Shown: positions 42,840 through 51,726 of the stretch, piece after piece
Numbering within the stretch: position 1 is the first letter of the stretch
Layout of the letters: every line of letters begins with the position of its first letter
Assembly: GCA_042091695.1 (NCBI GenBank)
Contig: JBELHA010000003.1
Span: 1-64,000, forward strand
Origin: Flavicella sp042091695
GTDB lineage: Bacteria; Bacteroidota; Bacteroidia; Flavobacteriales; Flavobacteriaceae
Reading direction: 5' to 3'
DNA: 64,000 nucleotides
Made by a program: the position numbers and the translations under genes
The notes under the pieces: generated by a model
Databases searched by the model: none
Seen by the model: the letters and a program-made list of their open reading frames with translations, nothing else
Told to the model about the DNA's origin: nothing

Positions 42840-45800
42840 TTATTGAAGTATTACTAACTTTTCTATTTTTTCTGCAGAGATGCCTGTATCGGTGTTTGTG
42901 ACAATCAAATTGTATACATATACTCCCTTTCCTATTTTCTGTCCAAACTCATCTTTTCCATCCCAAGTTATAGAGCGTGATAAACCTCCTGTTGTTTGTA
43001 CATTTTGATAGAGTGTTTTTACCAATTTTCCAGAAACTGTGTATACAAATACTTTGACCTCTAATGGAGCATTGGGTTGGTTGTGATTGAACCAAAACTC
43101 AGTGTAATTGACAAAAGGGTTTGGATAATTCAACACATTTTCCAATGAAAAACTATTCGACAGTACTACATTAAAAGATAACGTCGCTTCAGATGAATTA
43201 TTATATGTATCCCAAGCTTTAATTTTTAATGTATGCGTACCCTCAGATAAATCTCTTAATTTATAAGTGACATTCCCTTTTTGGTAATCGTTCACTTCTG
43301 ACTCATAATAATTGTTTAGAGAAATAGGATTGGCTTCATCGCCATCTAAAACAGCCGTAATATTGTGACCAATTGAAGACAGTGATGTGTTGATTCCACT
43401 ATCATCTGAAAACTGTGCAATTAAATTGGGAGAACCGTTAGTGATACCCCCGTCTGAAAATGAAGTATCGTTTAAAAACATGGAAATCTGTGGCCCTGTT
43501 GAATCTTCAGGCGCATTCTCATCAACACCTCCAATGATTGTTTCTTTGTCTACACCTGCTTTACTATTTTTGTTAGCGTCTTTTGCATACATACTAATTT
43601 TAGCAGGGCCTAGGGCACTTTTTATATCTTTTGGCACTATAAATTCAAAATCAAATTTACCGTTTTCAACCAATACGTCACCTTTAAACACAATACTTTG
43701 TTGCAAATCATAAGTCATTACAAGTGGGTTTCCTTCGCTATCATTTAACCCGTCATTATTCAAAGTGTTTTTTTCAATTTCCTTATCGTAAATAGTACTC
43801 GTTAAAATCCCATTATAACTCGATATGATTGTACCATTCTTATCGGTAACCTCTCCTTCGATACGTATTTTACTCAAAGCTTTTAGTACATCTCTTTCAA
43901 CAGAAACATCCTTGTTGTTTATTTTAGTAATTTTTATGTTTTCGGAAGGAATACCTAGTCGCATTGCCGGATCACCTAGATTAAATATAAAGAAACGCTG
44001 GCTTGAATAAGAGTTTACTGTATTTTTAGTAAGCATCAAAGCATCAGCTATAGAATTGTTCGTTCCACTTGTCTCTAATAAATTTGGCATTAGAAACTTG
44101 TTGAACTGTAAACCGTAATTAATAAATACAGAACGAGCCGTTGATATTAAACTGGAAGAACCTCCATTTTTACTTAAAATCATTTCTTCACCAGCAGTGA
44201 CACGTGTAGGATTGTCAAACTTTGAAAACTCACAAGTAACGGTTATAAAAAGTGGTGATTTGTCAAAATTAACCCAAGACTTAATGTCAGGAATTCTTAA
44301 TAAACCTTCAGATCCCAAACCAAGTTCTCCTCCATGTCCAAAATAATCAATCACCAAAGTACCTGTTTCTACAGCATTTGAAAGGGCAATGTTTAAGTCA
44401 GGATAACTTGCTGTTGAATTGGTGTATTTTTTCTTAAATGAATCTGCATATAATTTGTTTATATTGAATTGAGGGAAATCATTTTTAATTCCATCTGCAA
44501 TAGCCTCCATATCGGTCTGAAAAACAAATTCAGATTCATTGTAAAAGTCATCTGTAAAGAGACACAAGTTGTTTCTCCAATCTCCCAAGGACGCCTCTGA
44601 ATAATAGTTTAATATTTTATCAACAACATTCTTAGCTTCTTGGTTATTAGAAACTAAAATTCTCCCAGTAGCAACATCTTGTTTGTCATTGGAAGATAAA
44701 TTACCTTCATTTTCATCCATAATACCGTAGTAGTCGTCTGTTGCATACGAATATGCATCACTCACACTGTTAAAAGACTGAAAAGTTGGTATTATATTGT
44801 TATTATTCAGCAATCTATCTTTATAGTCATAGGTTGCATCGCCAAAAAGACAAACGTATTTTATTTTTGTGTCCTCTGAACTAGCGTTGTCATAAAGGTG
44901 TTTTACAAAATCTCTAATAGCGGTAATATCTGGAGAACCCGAACCGAATTCATTGTATATCTGATCCAAAATAACCACGCGAGAATTCAAATTAGAGTTC
45001 GCTTGATGATAGTCAACCAAACGCTGTGCTTGACCTACCATATCTTTTCTGGCAATTACGACATACTCAATATCATGTAATGCGTGTAAGTTTTGATTTT
45101 CAATAGGGTTTTGAGAAACAATTTCAGGAACGTATAAATCGTTTGTATTGACTACAACATACTCTGATAAGGTACCAGAAACTTCTTTGAAAGTGAAGCT
45201 ATTTGAATCCGAAGAAGCATTGCTTATCAGTTTGGGTTGAGAGGGGCTTGTCACATCCCACACCATATCAATAGCACTTTTGTTGTCTATTTGATATTCT
45301 AAAACTTGTCCACTTAAAGATGATGAGAAATTTCGAAAGGAAAATTGATTTCCGTCAGCTATTAAAAGTTTATCGCCAATAATCTCAATATAATCTAAGT
45401 AAGCTTCTGCAGAGGGAACACCATTATTATTGTAAGATATATTCAATGCTATAGCATCGCTTGTAAGGTTTGCCTCTATAAAATTGTCAGATTCATCTGC
45501 TTTTTTATGAATGGCTGGATTTGCTGCACTATAAAACAGGGAAAAATCATTACTCGCATTGTCGTTTATAGAGACAGACATCGAGGAAGACTTTGATGAA
45601 TTTGCAATTCCACGAACAACAACCTTTACAGGCTTTGAAGTATCTAGGTTTTTAAAATCAAAATTATATGTTTTTGAATTAGTCAATGAAAAAGAGTCTC
45701 CAAACCATTGTTGTCCAATTCCGAATAAATTATAGCTATCTTCTTCGAAGTAAATATAATCTTTCTGTGTATTTATAATGGCAGTTGTCGTAAGATTAGT

Positions 45801-46691
45801 ACTTGTATTTTCTTGCATCCTACTTCCTGTTCCATTATCTATAGATATAAAATAATAGGCTTTGTCTGAGTATATATTGTGAGTATGCGAAATTGAGTTT
45901 TCATTCAGTAAATTCCATGAATGAGGACCAATACCGTAAAACAAAACATAATCGTTTGTATCAAATGTACCATCATCAGCCCCAGAGACATACAAGCTAT
46001 TCTCTAACAAATCCGAAGGCCTAATATCACTATTTAGTTGAGGTAGCATTGTTCCTCCGTTACCGTAGATACGTATATCATTTGGATTTAATGAACTGGT
46101 GGTAATTCCCAAGGATTCTAAAAAATTTTTATCGAGCTTAAAGACACCTGTTTTGTCAATCGAAATCTTGTACCATGTTCCGTTAGAGAGTACGGAATTT
46201 GAAACAGCTTTTATAGCTTTTGATTTTCTACGGATACTATTCTTTGTAAGCTTGTATTGCAAATCAAAAGAGACAACCCGTTTTACAACGCCATCTTGAG
46301 ATACCACTGGAACAATATTTATATGAGCGAGAGCTATTGATTTCGCCTTATTCACGGTAAACGTGCTTATCAGTTGGTTAGAGAGCTCTTCTAATGGAAA
46401 ATTTTTGAGATGCTCGGCAGAAAAATTCTCATACTGAACATTTGTTATAGTATAAGAACTTACAGATGTTCCATTGGGCACAGACCAAGAATTATTGAAA
46501 GTAGGAAGTCCATTTTCAGATAGAAACTGACCTTCAATTAAAGGAACATTAAAATCGATTCCGTTTGAAGCACTAACTTTAGCCGTAAGATCCCACTTTA
46601 ACTGAAATGTTTTATTCGAGGTATTTTGGGAAAAAATAAAAGATGAAATAAGTATAAAAAACAGTAAAATATTTTTTTTAAAATCAATCAT
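42840..46691 (-). CDS. porU: Type IX secretion C-terminal signal peptidase/sortase PorU
   Basis: A 1283-residue gingipain-fold cysteine transpeptidase that removes the C-terminal sorting domain of T9SS cargo and attaches it to A-LPS. A signal peptide (NILLFFILISSFIFSQ) is followed by Ig-like domains, then a C25 domain (about 560-920). His786 in DYFGHGG and Cys820 in TVTCEFSKFD make the catalytic dyad; DATYDYKDR and the later ISTARSVFINYG also match. The C-terminus is a FlgD-like/type A sorting-like domain (NYPNPFVNYTEFWF through GKGVYVYNLIV), which PorU retains. It leads the run porU-porV-DUF5362-KAS III and is divergent from gldJ. Confidence 0.96.
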   Translation of the reverse strand: MIDFKKNILLFFILISSFIFSQNTSNKTFQLKWDLTAKVSASNGIDFNVPLIEGQFLSENGLPTFNNSWSVPNGTSVSSYTITNVQYENFSAEHLKNFPLEELSNQLISTFTVNKAKSIALAHINIVPVVSQDGVVKRVVSFDLQYKLTKNSIRRKSKAIKAVSNSVLSNGTWYKISIDKTGVFKLDKNFLESLGITTSSLNPNDIRIYGNGGTMLPQLNSDIRPSDLLENSLYVSGADDGTFDTNDYVLFYGIGPHSWNLLNENSISHTHNIYSDKAYYFISIDNGTGSRMQENTSTNLTTTAIINTQKDYIYFEEDSYNLFGIGQQWFGDSFSLTNSKTYNFDFKNLDTSKPVKVVVRGIANSSKSSSMSVSINDNASNDFSLFYSAANPAIHKKADESDNFIEANLTSDAIALNISYNNNGVPSAEAYLDYIEIIGDKLLIADGNQFSFRNFSSSLSGQVLEYQIDNKSAIDMVWDVTSPSQPKLISNASSDSNSFTFKEVSGTLSEYVVVNTNDLYVPEIVSQNPIENQNLHALHDIEYVVIARKDMVGQAQRLVDYHQANSNLNSRVVILDQIYNEFGSGSPDITAIRDFVKHLYDNASSEDTKIKYVCLFGDATYDYKDRLLNNNNIIPTFQSFNSVSDAYSYATDDYYGIMDENEGNLSSNDKQDVATGRILVSNNQEAKNVVDKILNYYSEASLGDWRNNLCLFTDDFYNESEFVFQTDMEAIADGIKNDFPQFNINKLYADSFKKKYTNSTASYPDLNIALSNAVETGTLVIDYFGHGGELGLGSEGLLRIPDIKSWVNFDKSPLFITVTCEFSKFDNPTRVTAGEEMILSKNGGSSSLISTARSVFINYGLQFNKFLMPNLLETSGTNNSIADALMLTKNTVNSYSSQRFFIFNLGDPAMRLGIPSENIKITKINNKDVSVERDVLKALSKIRIEGEVTDKNGTIISSYNGILTSTIYDKEIEKNTLNNDGLNDSEGNPLVMTYDLQQSIVFKGDVLVENGKFDFEFIVPKDIKSALGPAKISMYAKDANKNSKAGVDKETIIGGVDENAPEDSTGPQISMFLNDTSFSDGGITNGSPNLIAQFSDDSGINTSLSSIGHNITAVLDGDEANPISLNNYYESEVNDYQKGNVTYKLRDLSEGTHTLKIKAWDTYNNSSEATLSFNVVLSNSFSLENVLNYPNPFVNYTEFWFNHNQPNAPLEVKVFVYTVSGKLVKTLYQNVQTTGGLSRSITWDGKDEFGQKIGKGVYVYNLIVTNTDTGISAEKIEKLVILQ

Positions 46692-46886
46692 TTTTTTTAA
46701 ATTGAGTTATGGAAATTTAACTGGTGCAAGATACATTATAATAAACATAAAAACCAATCGTTTCTGTGTATATAAAGCAATTTACACAAACTAAAAACTA
46801 TTTTTTAAGCTTTTTATTGCAAAGAATCATAATTAGTGTAAATTGCATATCAATATAATACAATTAGATAAAAAATAAATTACCCT
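46692..46886. other. Intergenic region between divergent porU and gldJ
   Basis: This 195-nt AT-rich gap must hold promoters for both directions, but I find no exact TAnnTTTG on either strand, unlike most other divergent gaps here. A different sigma factor or degenerate elements are possible. Confidence 0.45.
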
Positions 46887-48593
46887 ATGCAAAATTTATC
46901 TGTGCTAAAATACATTACACTTATCATAGTGAGTATTACACTTGTACGTTGTGGTCAATCGAATTCTTTTGACATTGATGGATCAAAATCTACATTAACT
47001 GGTTGGAAATTTAACGACCCTGATTACGGCGGATTTGCCATAAACAGCCAATACCAAGAACATGAAACACCTCCATCAATGGTTCTTATCGAAGGTGGTA
47101 CTTTTACTATGGGAGCTGTTCAACAAGATATTATGGCTGATTGGAACACCACCCCTCAAAGAATTCAATTGAGATCATTTTATTTAGATGAGGCAGAAGT
47201 TACAAACTCTGAATACTTATTTTATTTGTTATGGTTGGAAAGTGTATTCCCTCCAAATGTAGATGAATATGCTCATATATATGAGTCTGCACTACCGGAT
47301 ACATTGGTATGGAGAAATCCATTAGGAAGCAATGAATCTTTGAGTGAAACTTACCTACGTCACCCAGCTTTTGCAAACTATCCAGTAGTTGGAATTAGTT
47401 GGGCGCAAGCCAATGATTATTGCGAATGGAGAACCGATAGGGTAAATGAAAATATCCTTATGGAACTTGGAGTTATCAAAAATTTATTCAATGAAGACTC
47501 GATTAGAGTTGAGGGGAAAAACCATTTCAACACCAAAACATACTATTCTAACCCTAAGTTATTATTTGACGGAGACCCAAATATTTATGACAGAGGACTT
47601 GAAAGTTTGAAGCGTCAAAATGAAGCTGACACTTTAGACAATGGAGAACCCGCTTTTGAAGGTAGACATGTAAAGCCATATGACGGTATACTATATCCAG
47701 ATTTCAGATTACCTACAGAAGCAGAATGGGAATACGCTGCAAAAGCTTTGATGGAAAATAGAGAATACAATTCCTTGAGAGGAAGAAAGAAATATCCATG
47801 GAGTGGAAGATACACTCGAAACAAATCAAAAAAACAAGCTGGAGATCAACTGTCAAACTTTAAACAAGGTAAAGGAGATTATAGTGGACTAGCTGGATGG
47901 AGTAATGACAACGCAGATATTACAAACCGAATCAAGTCATATCCTCCAAATGCTTTTGGACTTTATGATATGGCAGGAAATGTATCTGAATGGGTATACG
48001 ACGTATACAGACCACATATTGCTTCTAATATGAATGACTTCAATTATGTAAGAGGAAATATATTCAAAAAGAAATTATTGAATAAAGACGGTAAAGTAGT
48101 CATTGCAGATTATGAAGATTTAATATACGACACGATTCCTAACGGTAAAATTAGAGCTAGAAATATTCCTGGTAAAACTATCTACGTTCCTATCACAAAA
48201 GATGATGCAAAATTGAGAACTAACTATAGTAAATCAGACAATTCTAATATTGGTGATGGAGACTTACTTTCTTCAAAACATTACAATAAGGACTTGAAGA
48301 AGATGGAGAAAAAACCAAGAATGTATAATTCTCCATTAGACCCTGTTATTTCCTACAATGAAAACTCAGGAGATTACGAAACAAAATACGATGGAAAAAG
48401 AAGGTCTACTCTAATTGGAAACAAAACAAGAGTATACAAAGGAGGATCTTGGAAAGATAGAGAATACTGGTTGGACCCAGCACAGAGAAGATACCTTCCT
48501 GAGTATATGGCCACCGACTATATAGGTTTCCGTTGTGCTTTGGATAAAGTTGGTGAAATGCACACCACGAGATCGCCATACCACAAAAGATAA
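46887..48593 (+). CDS. gldJ: Gliding motility lipoprotein GldJ
   Basis: A 568-residue lipoprotein of the gliding motor and type IX secretion core. The N-terminus ends in a lipobox-like ITLVRC with Cys22. A formylglycine-generating enzyme (SUMF1)-like domain follows: MVLIEGGTFTMGAVQQD, FYLDEAEVTNSEYL, YPVVGISWAQANDYCEW, RLPTEAEWEYAAKA, NAFGLYDMAGNVSEWVYDVY and YKGGSWKDREYWL, ending IGFRCAL. GldJ keeps the fold but acts structurally, stabilising GldK-GldN. It is divergent from porU and followed by murF, as in other flavobacteria. The GldJ-specific insert around 430-500 is present. Confidence 0.96.
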   Translation: MQNLSVLKYITLIIVSITLVRCGQSNSFDIDGSKSTLTGWKFNDPDYGGFAINSQYQEHETPPSMVLIEGGTFTMGAVQQDIMADWNTTPQRIQLRSFYLDEAEVTNSEYLFYLLWLESVFPPNVDEYAHIYESALPDTLVWRNPLGSNESLSETYLRHPAFANYPVVGISWAQANDYCEWRTDRVNENILMELGVIKNLFNEDSIRVEGKNHFNTKTYYSNPKLLFDGDPNIYDRGLESLKRQNEADTLDNGEPAFEGRHVKPYDGILYPDFRLPTEAEWEYAAKALMENREYNSLRGRKKYPWSGRYTRNKSKKQAGDQLSNFKQGKGDYSGLAGWSNDNADITNRIKSYPPNAFGLYDMAGNVSEWVYDVYRPHIASNMNDFNYVRGNIFKKKLLNKDGKVVIADYEDLIYDTIPNGKIRARNIPGKTIYVPITKDDAKLRTNYSKSDNSNIGDGDLLSSKHYNKDLKKMEKKPRMYNSPLDPVISYNENSGDYETKYDGKRRSTLIGNKTRVYKGGSWKDREYWLDPAQRRYLPEYMATDYIGFRCALDKVGEMHTTRSPYHKR

Positions 48594-48617
48594 CAACCTT
48601 TTTTTTAAAACATTCCG

Positions 48618-48648
48618 ATAACCTCACTAACAAAATTAGTGAGGTTAT
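48618..48648 (+). terminator. Hairpin between gldJ and murF
   Basis: A 13-bp stem (48618-48630 with 48636-48648), loop CAAAA, followed by a short mixed T-stretch. It probably attenuates or ends the gldJ transcript before murF. Confidence 0.6.
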
Positions 48649-48671
48649 TTGTTATACAAAAATACTTTAAT

Positions 48672-49919
48672 ATGACACTTAAAGAACTTTATACAAAATT
48701 CACAAAAAGTAAAGGCATCACTACAGACACCAGAAACATACAAAAAGGAAGTATCTATTTGGCACTGAAAGGAGCTAATTTTAACGGAAATAACTTTGCG
48801 TTAGAAGCACTAGAAAAAGGAGCTACTTACGCAATTGTAGATGAAGTAATTGCAACTTCAAACAAAAAAATAATCCAAGTCGACGACTGCCTAAAAACAC
48901 TTCAAGATATTGCAAACTACCACCGTTTGCAACTCAATATTCCTATTGTAGCGCTAACGGGGAGTAATGGAAAAACAACAACAAAAGAATTAATCAATGT
49001 TGTCCTTTCTAAAAAATTCAAAACAGCTGCCACTAAAGGTAATTTAAACAATCATATTGGTGTACCCCTTACCCTATTAGAGATGGACAAAAACACCGAA
49101 ATAGGAATTGTTGAAATGGGGGCCAACCACTTGAATGAAATTGCTACTTTGACAAAAATCTGTGCCCCTAACTTTGGTTATATTACAAATTTTGGAAAGG
49201 CACACCTTGAGGGTTTTGGAGGTGTAGAGGGAGTTATCAAAGGAAAAAGTGAATTGTATGACTACCTAGAAGCTCAAAATAAAACTGCTTTTATAAACCC
49301 TAAAGACCCACTACAATTAGAAAAAACAAAAAACATAAATACGATTGCTTTTGATGCGATGACAAAAACAATTCCTTCAGAGGAGTTTTTAACAATTGTA
49401 AGAGACGAACTAACAATTAACACACATCTAATTGGTTCCTATAACATAAGTAATCTAGAGGCTGCCATTGCAATAGGTAAGCATTTTGGAGTTTCGGAAA
49501 TTGACATGAAAGAAGCTATTGAAAGTTATCATCCGACAAATAATAGATCTCAAAAAATAATTAAAAAAGACGCTATTATAATTCTAGATGCCTATAATTC
49601 AAATCCAAGCAGCATGAAAGTCGCACTTGAGAACTTTAAAGTATTGAAAGGAGACAAAAAAATCGTAATCTTAGGAGACATGTTTGAATTGGGAAAATCT
49701 AGCAAGGAAGAGCACTTCGCAATAGCCAATTTAGCACAAGACTTAGGCTTTGATGAAATACACTTGATTGGTGCAGCATTCTCACAAACAGACCTGCAGC
49801 ACGCAAATACCTACGATACATTTGAAATGTTTGAGAAAAACTTCCAACAAAAAAAAGCCACTTACTTGATAAAAGGATCAAGAGGAATGGCTTTGGAACG
49901 TGTTGTTTCGCTTTTTTAA
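48672..49919 (+). CDS. murF: UDP-N-acetylmuramoyl-tripeptide--D-alanyl-D-alanine ligase
   Basis: Adds D-Ala-D-Ala to the UDP-MurNAc tripeptide, the last cytoplasmic step of peptidoglycan precursor synthesis. VALTGSNGKTTTKELI (P-loop, residues 93-108), TKGNLNNHIGVPLTLLEM, IVEMGANHLNEI and DAYNSNPSSMKVAL are Mur ligase signatures in order, with ILGDMFELG near the end. The ATG at 48672 is chosen because an upstream start at 48639 falls in the hairpin region. At 415 residues it is complete. It follows gldJ and converges with a BadF-type gene 1 nt away. Confidence 0.96.
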   Translation: MTLKELYTKFTKSKGITTDTRNIQKGSIYLALKGANFNGNNFALEALEKGATYAIVDEVIATSNKKIIQVDDCLKTLQDIANYHRLQLNIPIVALTGSNGKTTTKELINVVLSKKFKTAATKGNLNNHIGVPLTLLEMDKNTEIGIVEMGANHLNEIATLTKICAPNFGYITNFGKAHLEGFGGVEGVIKGKSELYDYLEAQNKTAFINPKDPLQLEKTKNINTIAFDAMTKTIPSEEFLTIVRDELTINTHLIGSYNISNLEAAIAIGKHFGVSEIDMKEAIESYHPTNNRSQKIIKKDAIIILDAYNSNPSSMKVALENFKVLKGDKKIVILGDMFELGKSSKEEHFAIANLAQDLGFDEIHLIGAAFSQTDLQHANTYDTFEMFEKNFQQKKATYLIKGSRGMALERVVSLF

Positions 49920-49920
49920 A

Positions 49921-50775
49921 TCAATCCAATAAAAACTCTTTATGATAGGAGATTAAATTCCCTATGGGTCTTTGAATTACCCCAGTGATTTTCAAATCGT
50001 GATTTACGGCGACCTTGTCTAATATCTCAGAAAAATAGTGGGCAATTGACCCTATAAAGTAAATCGGAGTCTCTTTAGATTTTTGATACGGAAGCACTCT
50101 CACCTTAAAGAATGCGTCAAATCCCTGCTCTATCAAATTCAAAATATAGGCATCGTCTTTGAATTCAAACATAAAACTAGCAAAGTCCGCCAAATAAGTA
50201 TTTGGATTGGGCTGTCTGTATAAATTGTATTTAATTTCATCTGCATCTAGATTGAATGACTTCTCAAAAGCAGTGGCAATATGTGATGGCATAGACTTGT
50301 AATAGTACCCCTGTAATAGTTGTTTTCCAAAATAATTACCACTTGCCTCATCCATAACTATATACCCTAAGGACACAGCATTGGAACTAATAGAATTACC
50401 GTCAAAATAACTACTGTTAGAGCCTGTTCCCAAAATACAAACAATCGCAGGGTCCTGTCCCGCTGAAGCATATACTGCGGCGAGTGTGTCTTCCTCCACT
50501 ACAATAGCAGCATTTATAAAGAGTGAACTAAAAACATTGTTTAGTATTGTCGTGGCTATTGCTGTTCCACATCCTGCTCCGTAAAAAAATATATGGGTAA
50601 CATTCAAAAGGTGTTCCGATAATTCTGAAGACTCTTTTATGCGTTGTTTCAGAACTTCAGATGGAACAACTGCTGGATTGAGACCTTTAGTTCTTACTTT
50701 AAATAATTCGTTTTTATTAGAATCCAAGGCAACCCAGTCAACTTTGGTAGATCCACCATCAGCAATTAATATCAT
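49921..50775 (-). CDS. BadF/BadG-type ATPase, N-acetylglucosamine kinase-like
   Basis: A 284-residue ASKHA-fold protein. ILIADGGSTKVDW is the first phosphate loop, GAGCGTAIAT lies at the domain interface, ILGTGSNSSYF is the second phosphate loop and YFIGSIAHYF the C-terminal adenosine-binding region. The family includes eukaryotic GlcNAc kinase, 2-hydroxyglutaryl-CoA dehydratase activators and amino-sugar kinases; the lack of a 4Fe-4S CxxC element favours the sugar-kinase side. It probably phosphorylates an amino sugar released from cell-wall turnover, fitting its place beside murF. Substrate unproven. Confidence 0.82.
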   Translation of the reverse strand: MILIADGGSTKVDWVALDSNKNELFKVRTKGLNPAVVPSEVLKQRIKESSELSEHLLNVTHIFFYGAGCGTAIATTILNNVFSSLFINAAIVVEEDTLAAVYASAGQDPAIVCILGTGSNSSYFDGNSISSNAVSLGYIVMDEASGNYFGKQLLQGYYYKSMPSHIATAFEKSFNLDADEIKYNLYRQPNPNTYLADFASFMFEFKDDAYILNLIEQGFDAFFKVRVLPYQKSKETPIYFIGSIAHYFSEILDKVAVNHDLKITGVIQRPIGNLISYHKEFLLD

Positions 50776-50795
50776 AATGTAAAGTTTAGTAACTT

Positions 50796-50826
50796 CAAAT
50801 ATATTGTTTCAATTCTTAATACACAA
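50796..50826 (-). promoter_or_regulatory. Bacteroidota-type promoter for the BadF-type kinase
   Basis: The minus strand reads TATATTTG (50803 to 50796), with TTG at 50826-50824 and a 20-nt spacer; the leader to the ATG at 50775 would be about 16 nt. Confidence 0.65.
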
Positions 50827-50927
50827 TTTGTTTAGAAACTACATCGATTTCGAAAATCAAACTTTTTAATAGACCTCAAAATAAGTATAAAACGGAAATA
50901 AATAATAGGATATAAAATAATATTTGA

Positions 50928-50958
50928 TTGAGATATTGTGAAAAAAAAATTAAATTTG
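50928..50958 (+). promoter_or_regulatory. Bacteroidota-type promoter for the PHP phosphatase
   Basis: TTG at 50928-50930, a 20-nt spacer, then TAAATTTG at 50951-50958. It lies 18 nt upstream of the GTG start at 50977 and supports that start. Confidence 0.65.
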
Positions 50959-50976
50959 TAGTTCAAATTATTAGTC

Positions 50977-51717
50977 GTGTTTACATTATTCAAAAAAAGC
51001 AAACCTGTTTCAGAACTATTTCCCGTCAATTTTGTGGATATTCATTCTCATTTACTTCCTGGAATTGACGACGGCGCCAAGAATCTTGAAGATTCTATTT
51101 CTCTTATTACAAAATTAGACGCCTGTGGAATCCAGAATTTTATCACAACACCTCATGTTTTAGAAGGTGTTTGGCCTAATAGTAGTGATGCTATTTTAGA
51201 CAAATTAGAATTGGTTCAGGAAGAGTTAGAGCGACTAGATATGTCTTATATCTCTATCGATGCTGCTGCTGAATACATGCTTGACGAACAATTTTGTGAG
51301 CTTTTGAAAAAAAGAGACTTGCTGACTTTAAAAGAGGACAACTTACTGATTGAGATGTCGTACTTAAATGCCCCTTTTAATCTATTTGAAATACTATTTG
51401 ACATACAACTTGCGGGCTACAACCCAATTTTAGCACACCCAGAAAGATATAACTTCTACCATAGAGATTTTGATGTATACCACAAACTCAAAGAAGCAGG
51501 GTGTAGATTTCAAATCAACCTACTTTCATTGACCGGCTATTATGGGAAATCTGTTCAGAAAACAGCTGAGAAATTGATAAAACTAGACATGATTGATTTC
51601 GCTGGTTCTGATACACATCACCATAGACACCTCAATGCTTTGGAAAAATTAGGGACGACAAAAAACAGTAAACTGTTAGAACCCATCCTAAAAAGAAATA
51701 GTGAAATATTCTACTAG
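50977..51717 (+). CDS. CpsB/CapC/YwqE-type PHP-family tyrosine phosphatase
   Basis: A 246-residue metal-dependent phosphatase of the PHP superfamily. DIHSHLLPGIDDGAKN gives the first metal-binding His-x-His and Asp, FITTPHV and AAAEYMLDEQF continue the core, LAHPERYNFY is the third motif and FAGSDTHHHRHL the final Asp-x-His. CpsB relatives dephosphorylate the BY-kinase that controls capsule polymer export. The start is a GTG, agreeing with the promoter just upstream. No BY-kinase or Wza gene is adjacent, so the target lies elsewhere. It converges with the LysM gene at 9 nt. Confidence 0.9.
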   Translation: MFTLFKKSKPVSELFPVNFVDIHSHLLPGIDDGAKNLEDSISLITKLDACGIQNFITTPHVLEGVWPNSSDAILDKLELVQEELERLDMSYISIDAAAEYMLDEQFCELLKKRDLLTLKEDNLLIEMSYLNAPFNLFEILFDIQLAGYNPILAHPERYNFYHRDFDVYHKLKEAGCRFQINLLSLTGYYGKSVQKTAEKLIKLDMIDFAGSDTHHHRHLNALEKLGTTKNSKLLEPILKRNSEIFY

Positions 51718-51726
51718 CACTAAAAT

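Noticed and set aside
42840..46691. Possible truncation of PorU
   Set aside because: The signal peptide, catalytic His and Cys, and the C-terminal domain are all present, so the gene is complete.
46861..46886. AT-rich stretch before gldJ as a promoter
   Set aside because: No TAnnTTTG match; composition alone is not evidence in a genome this AT-rich.
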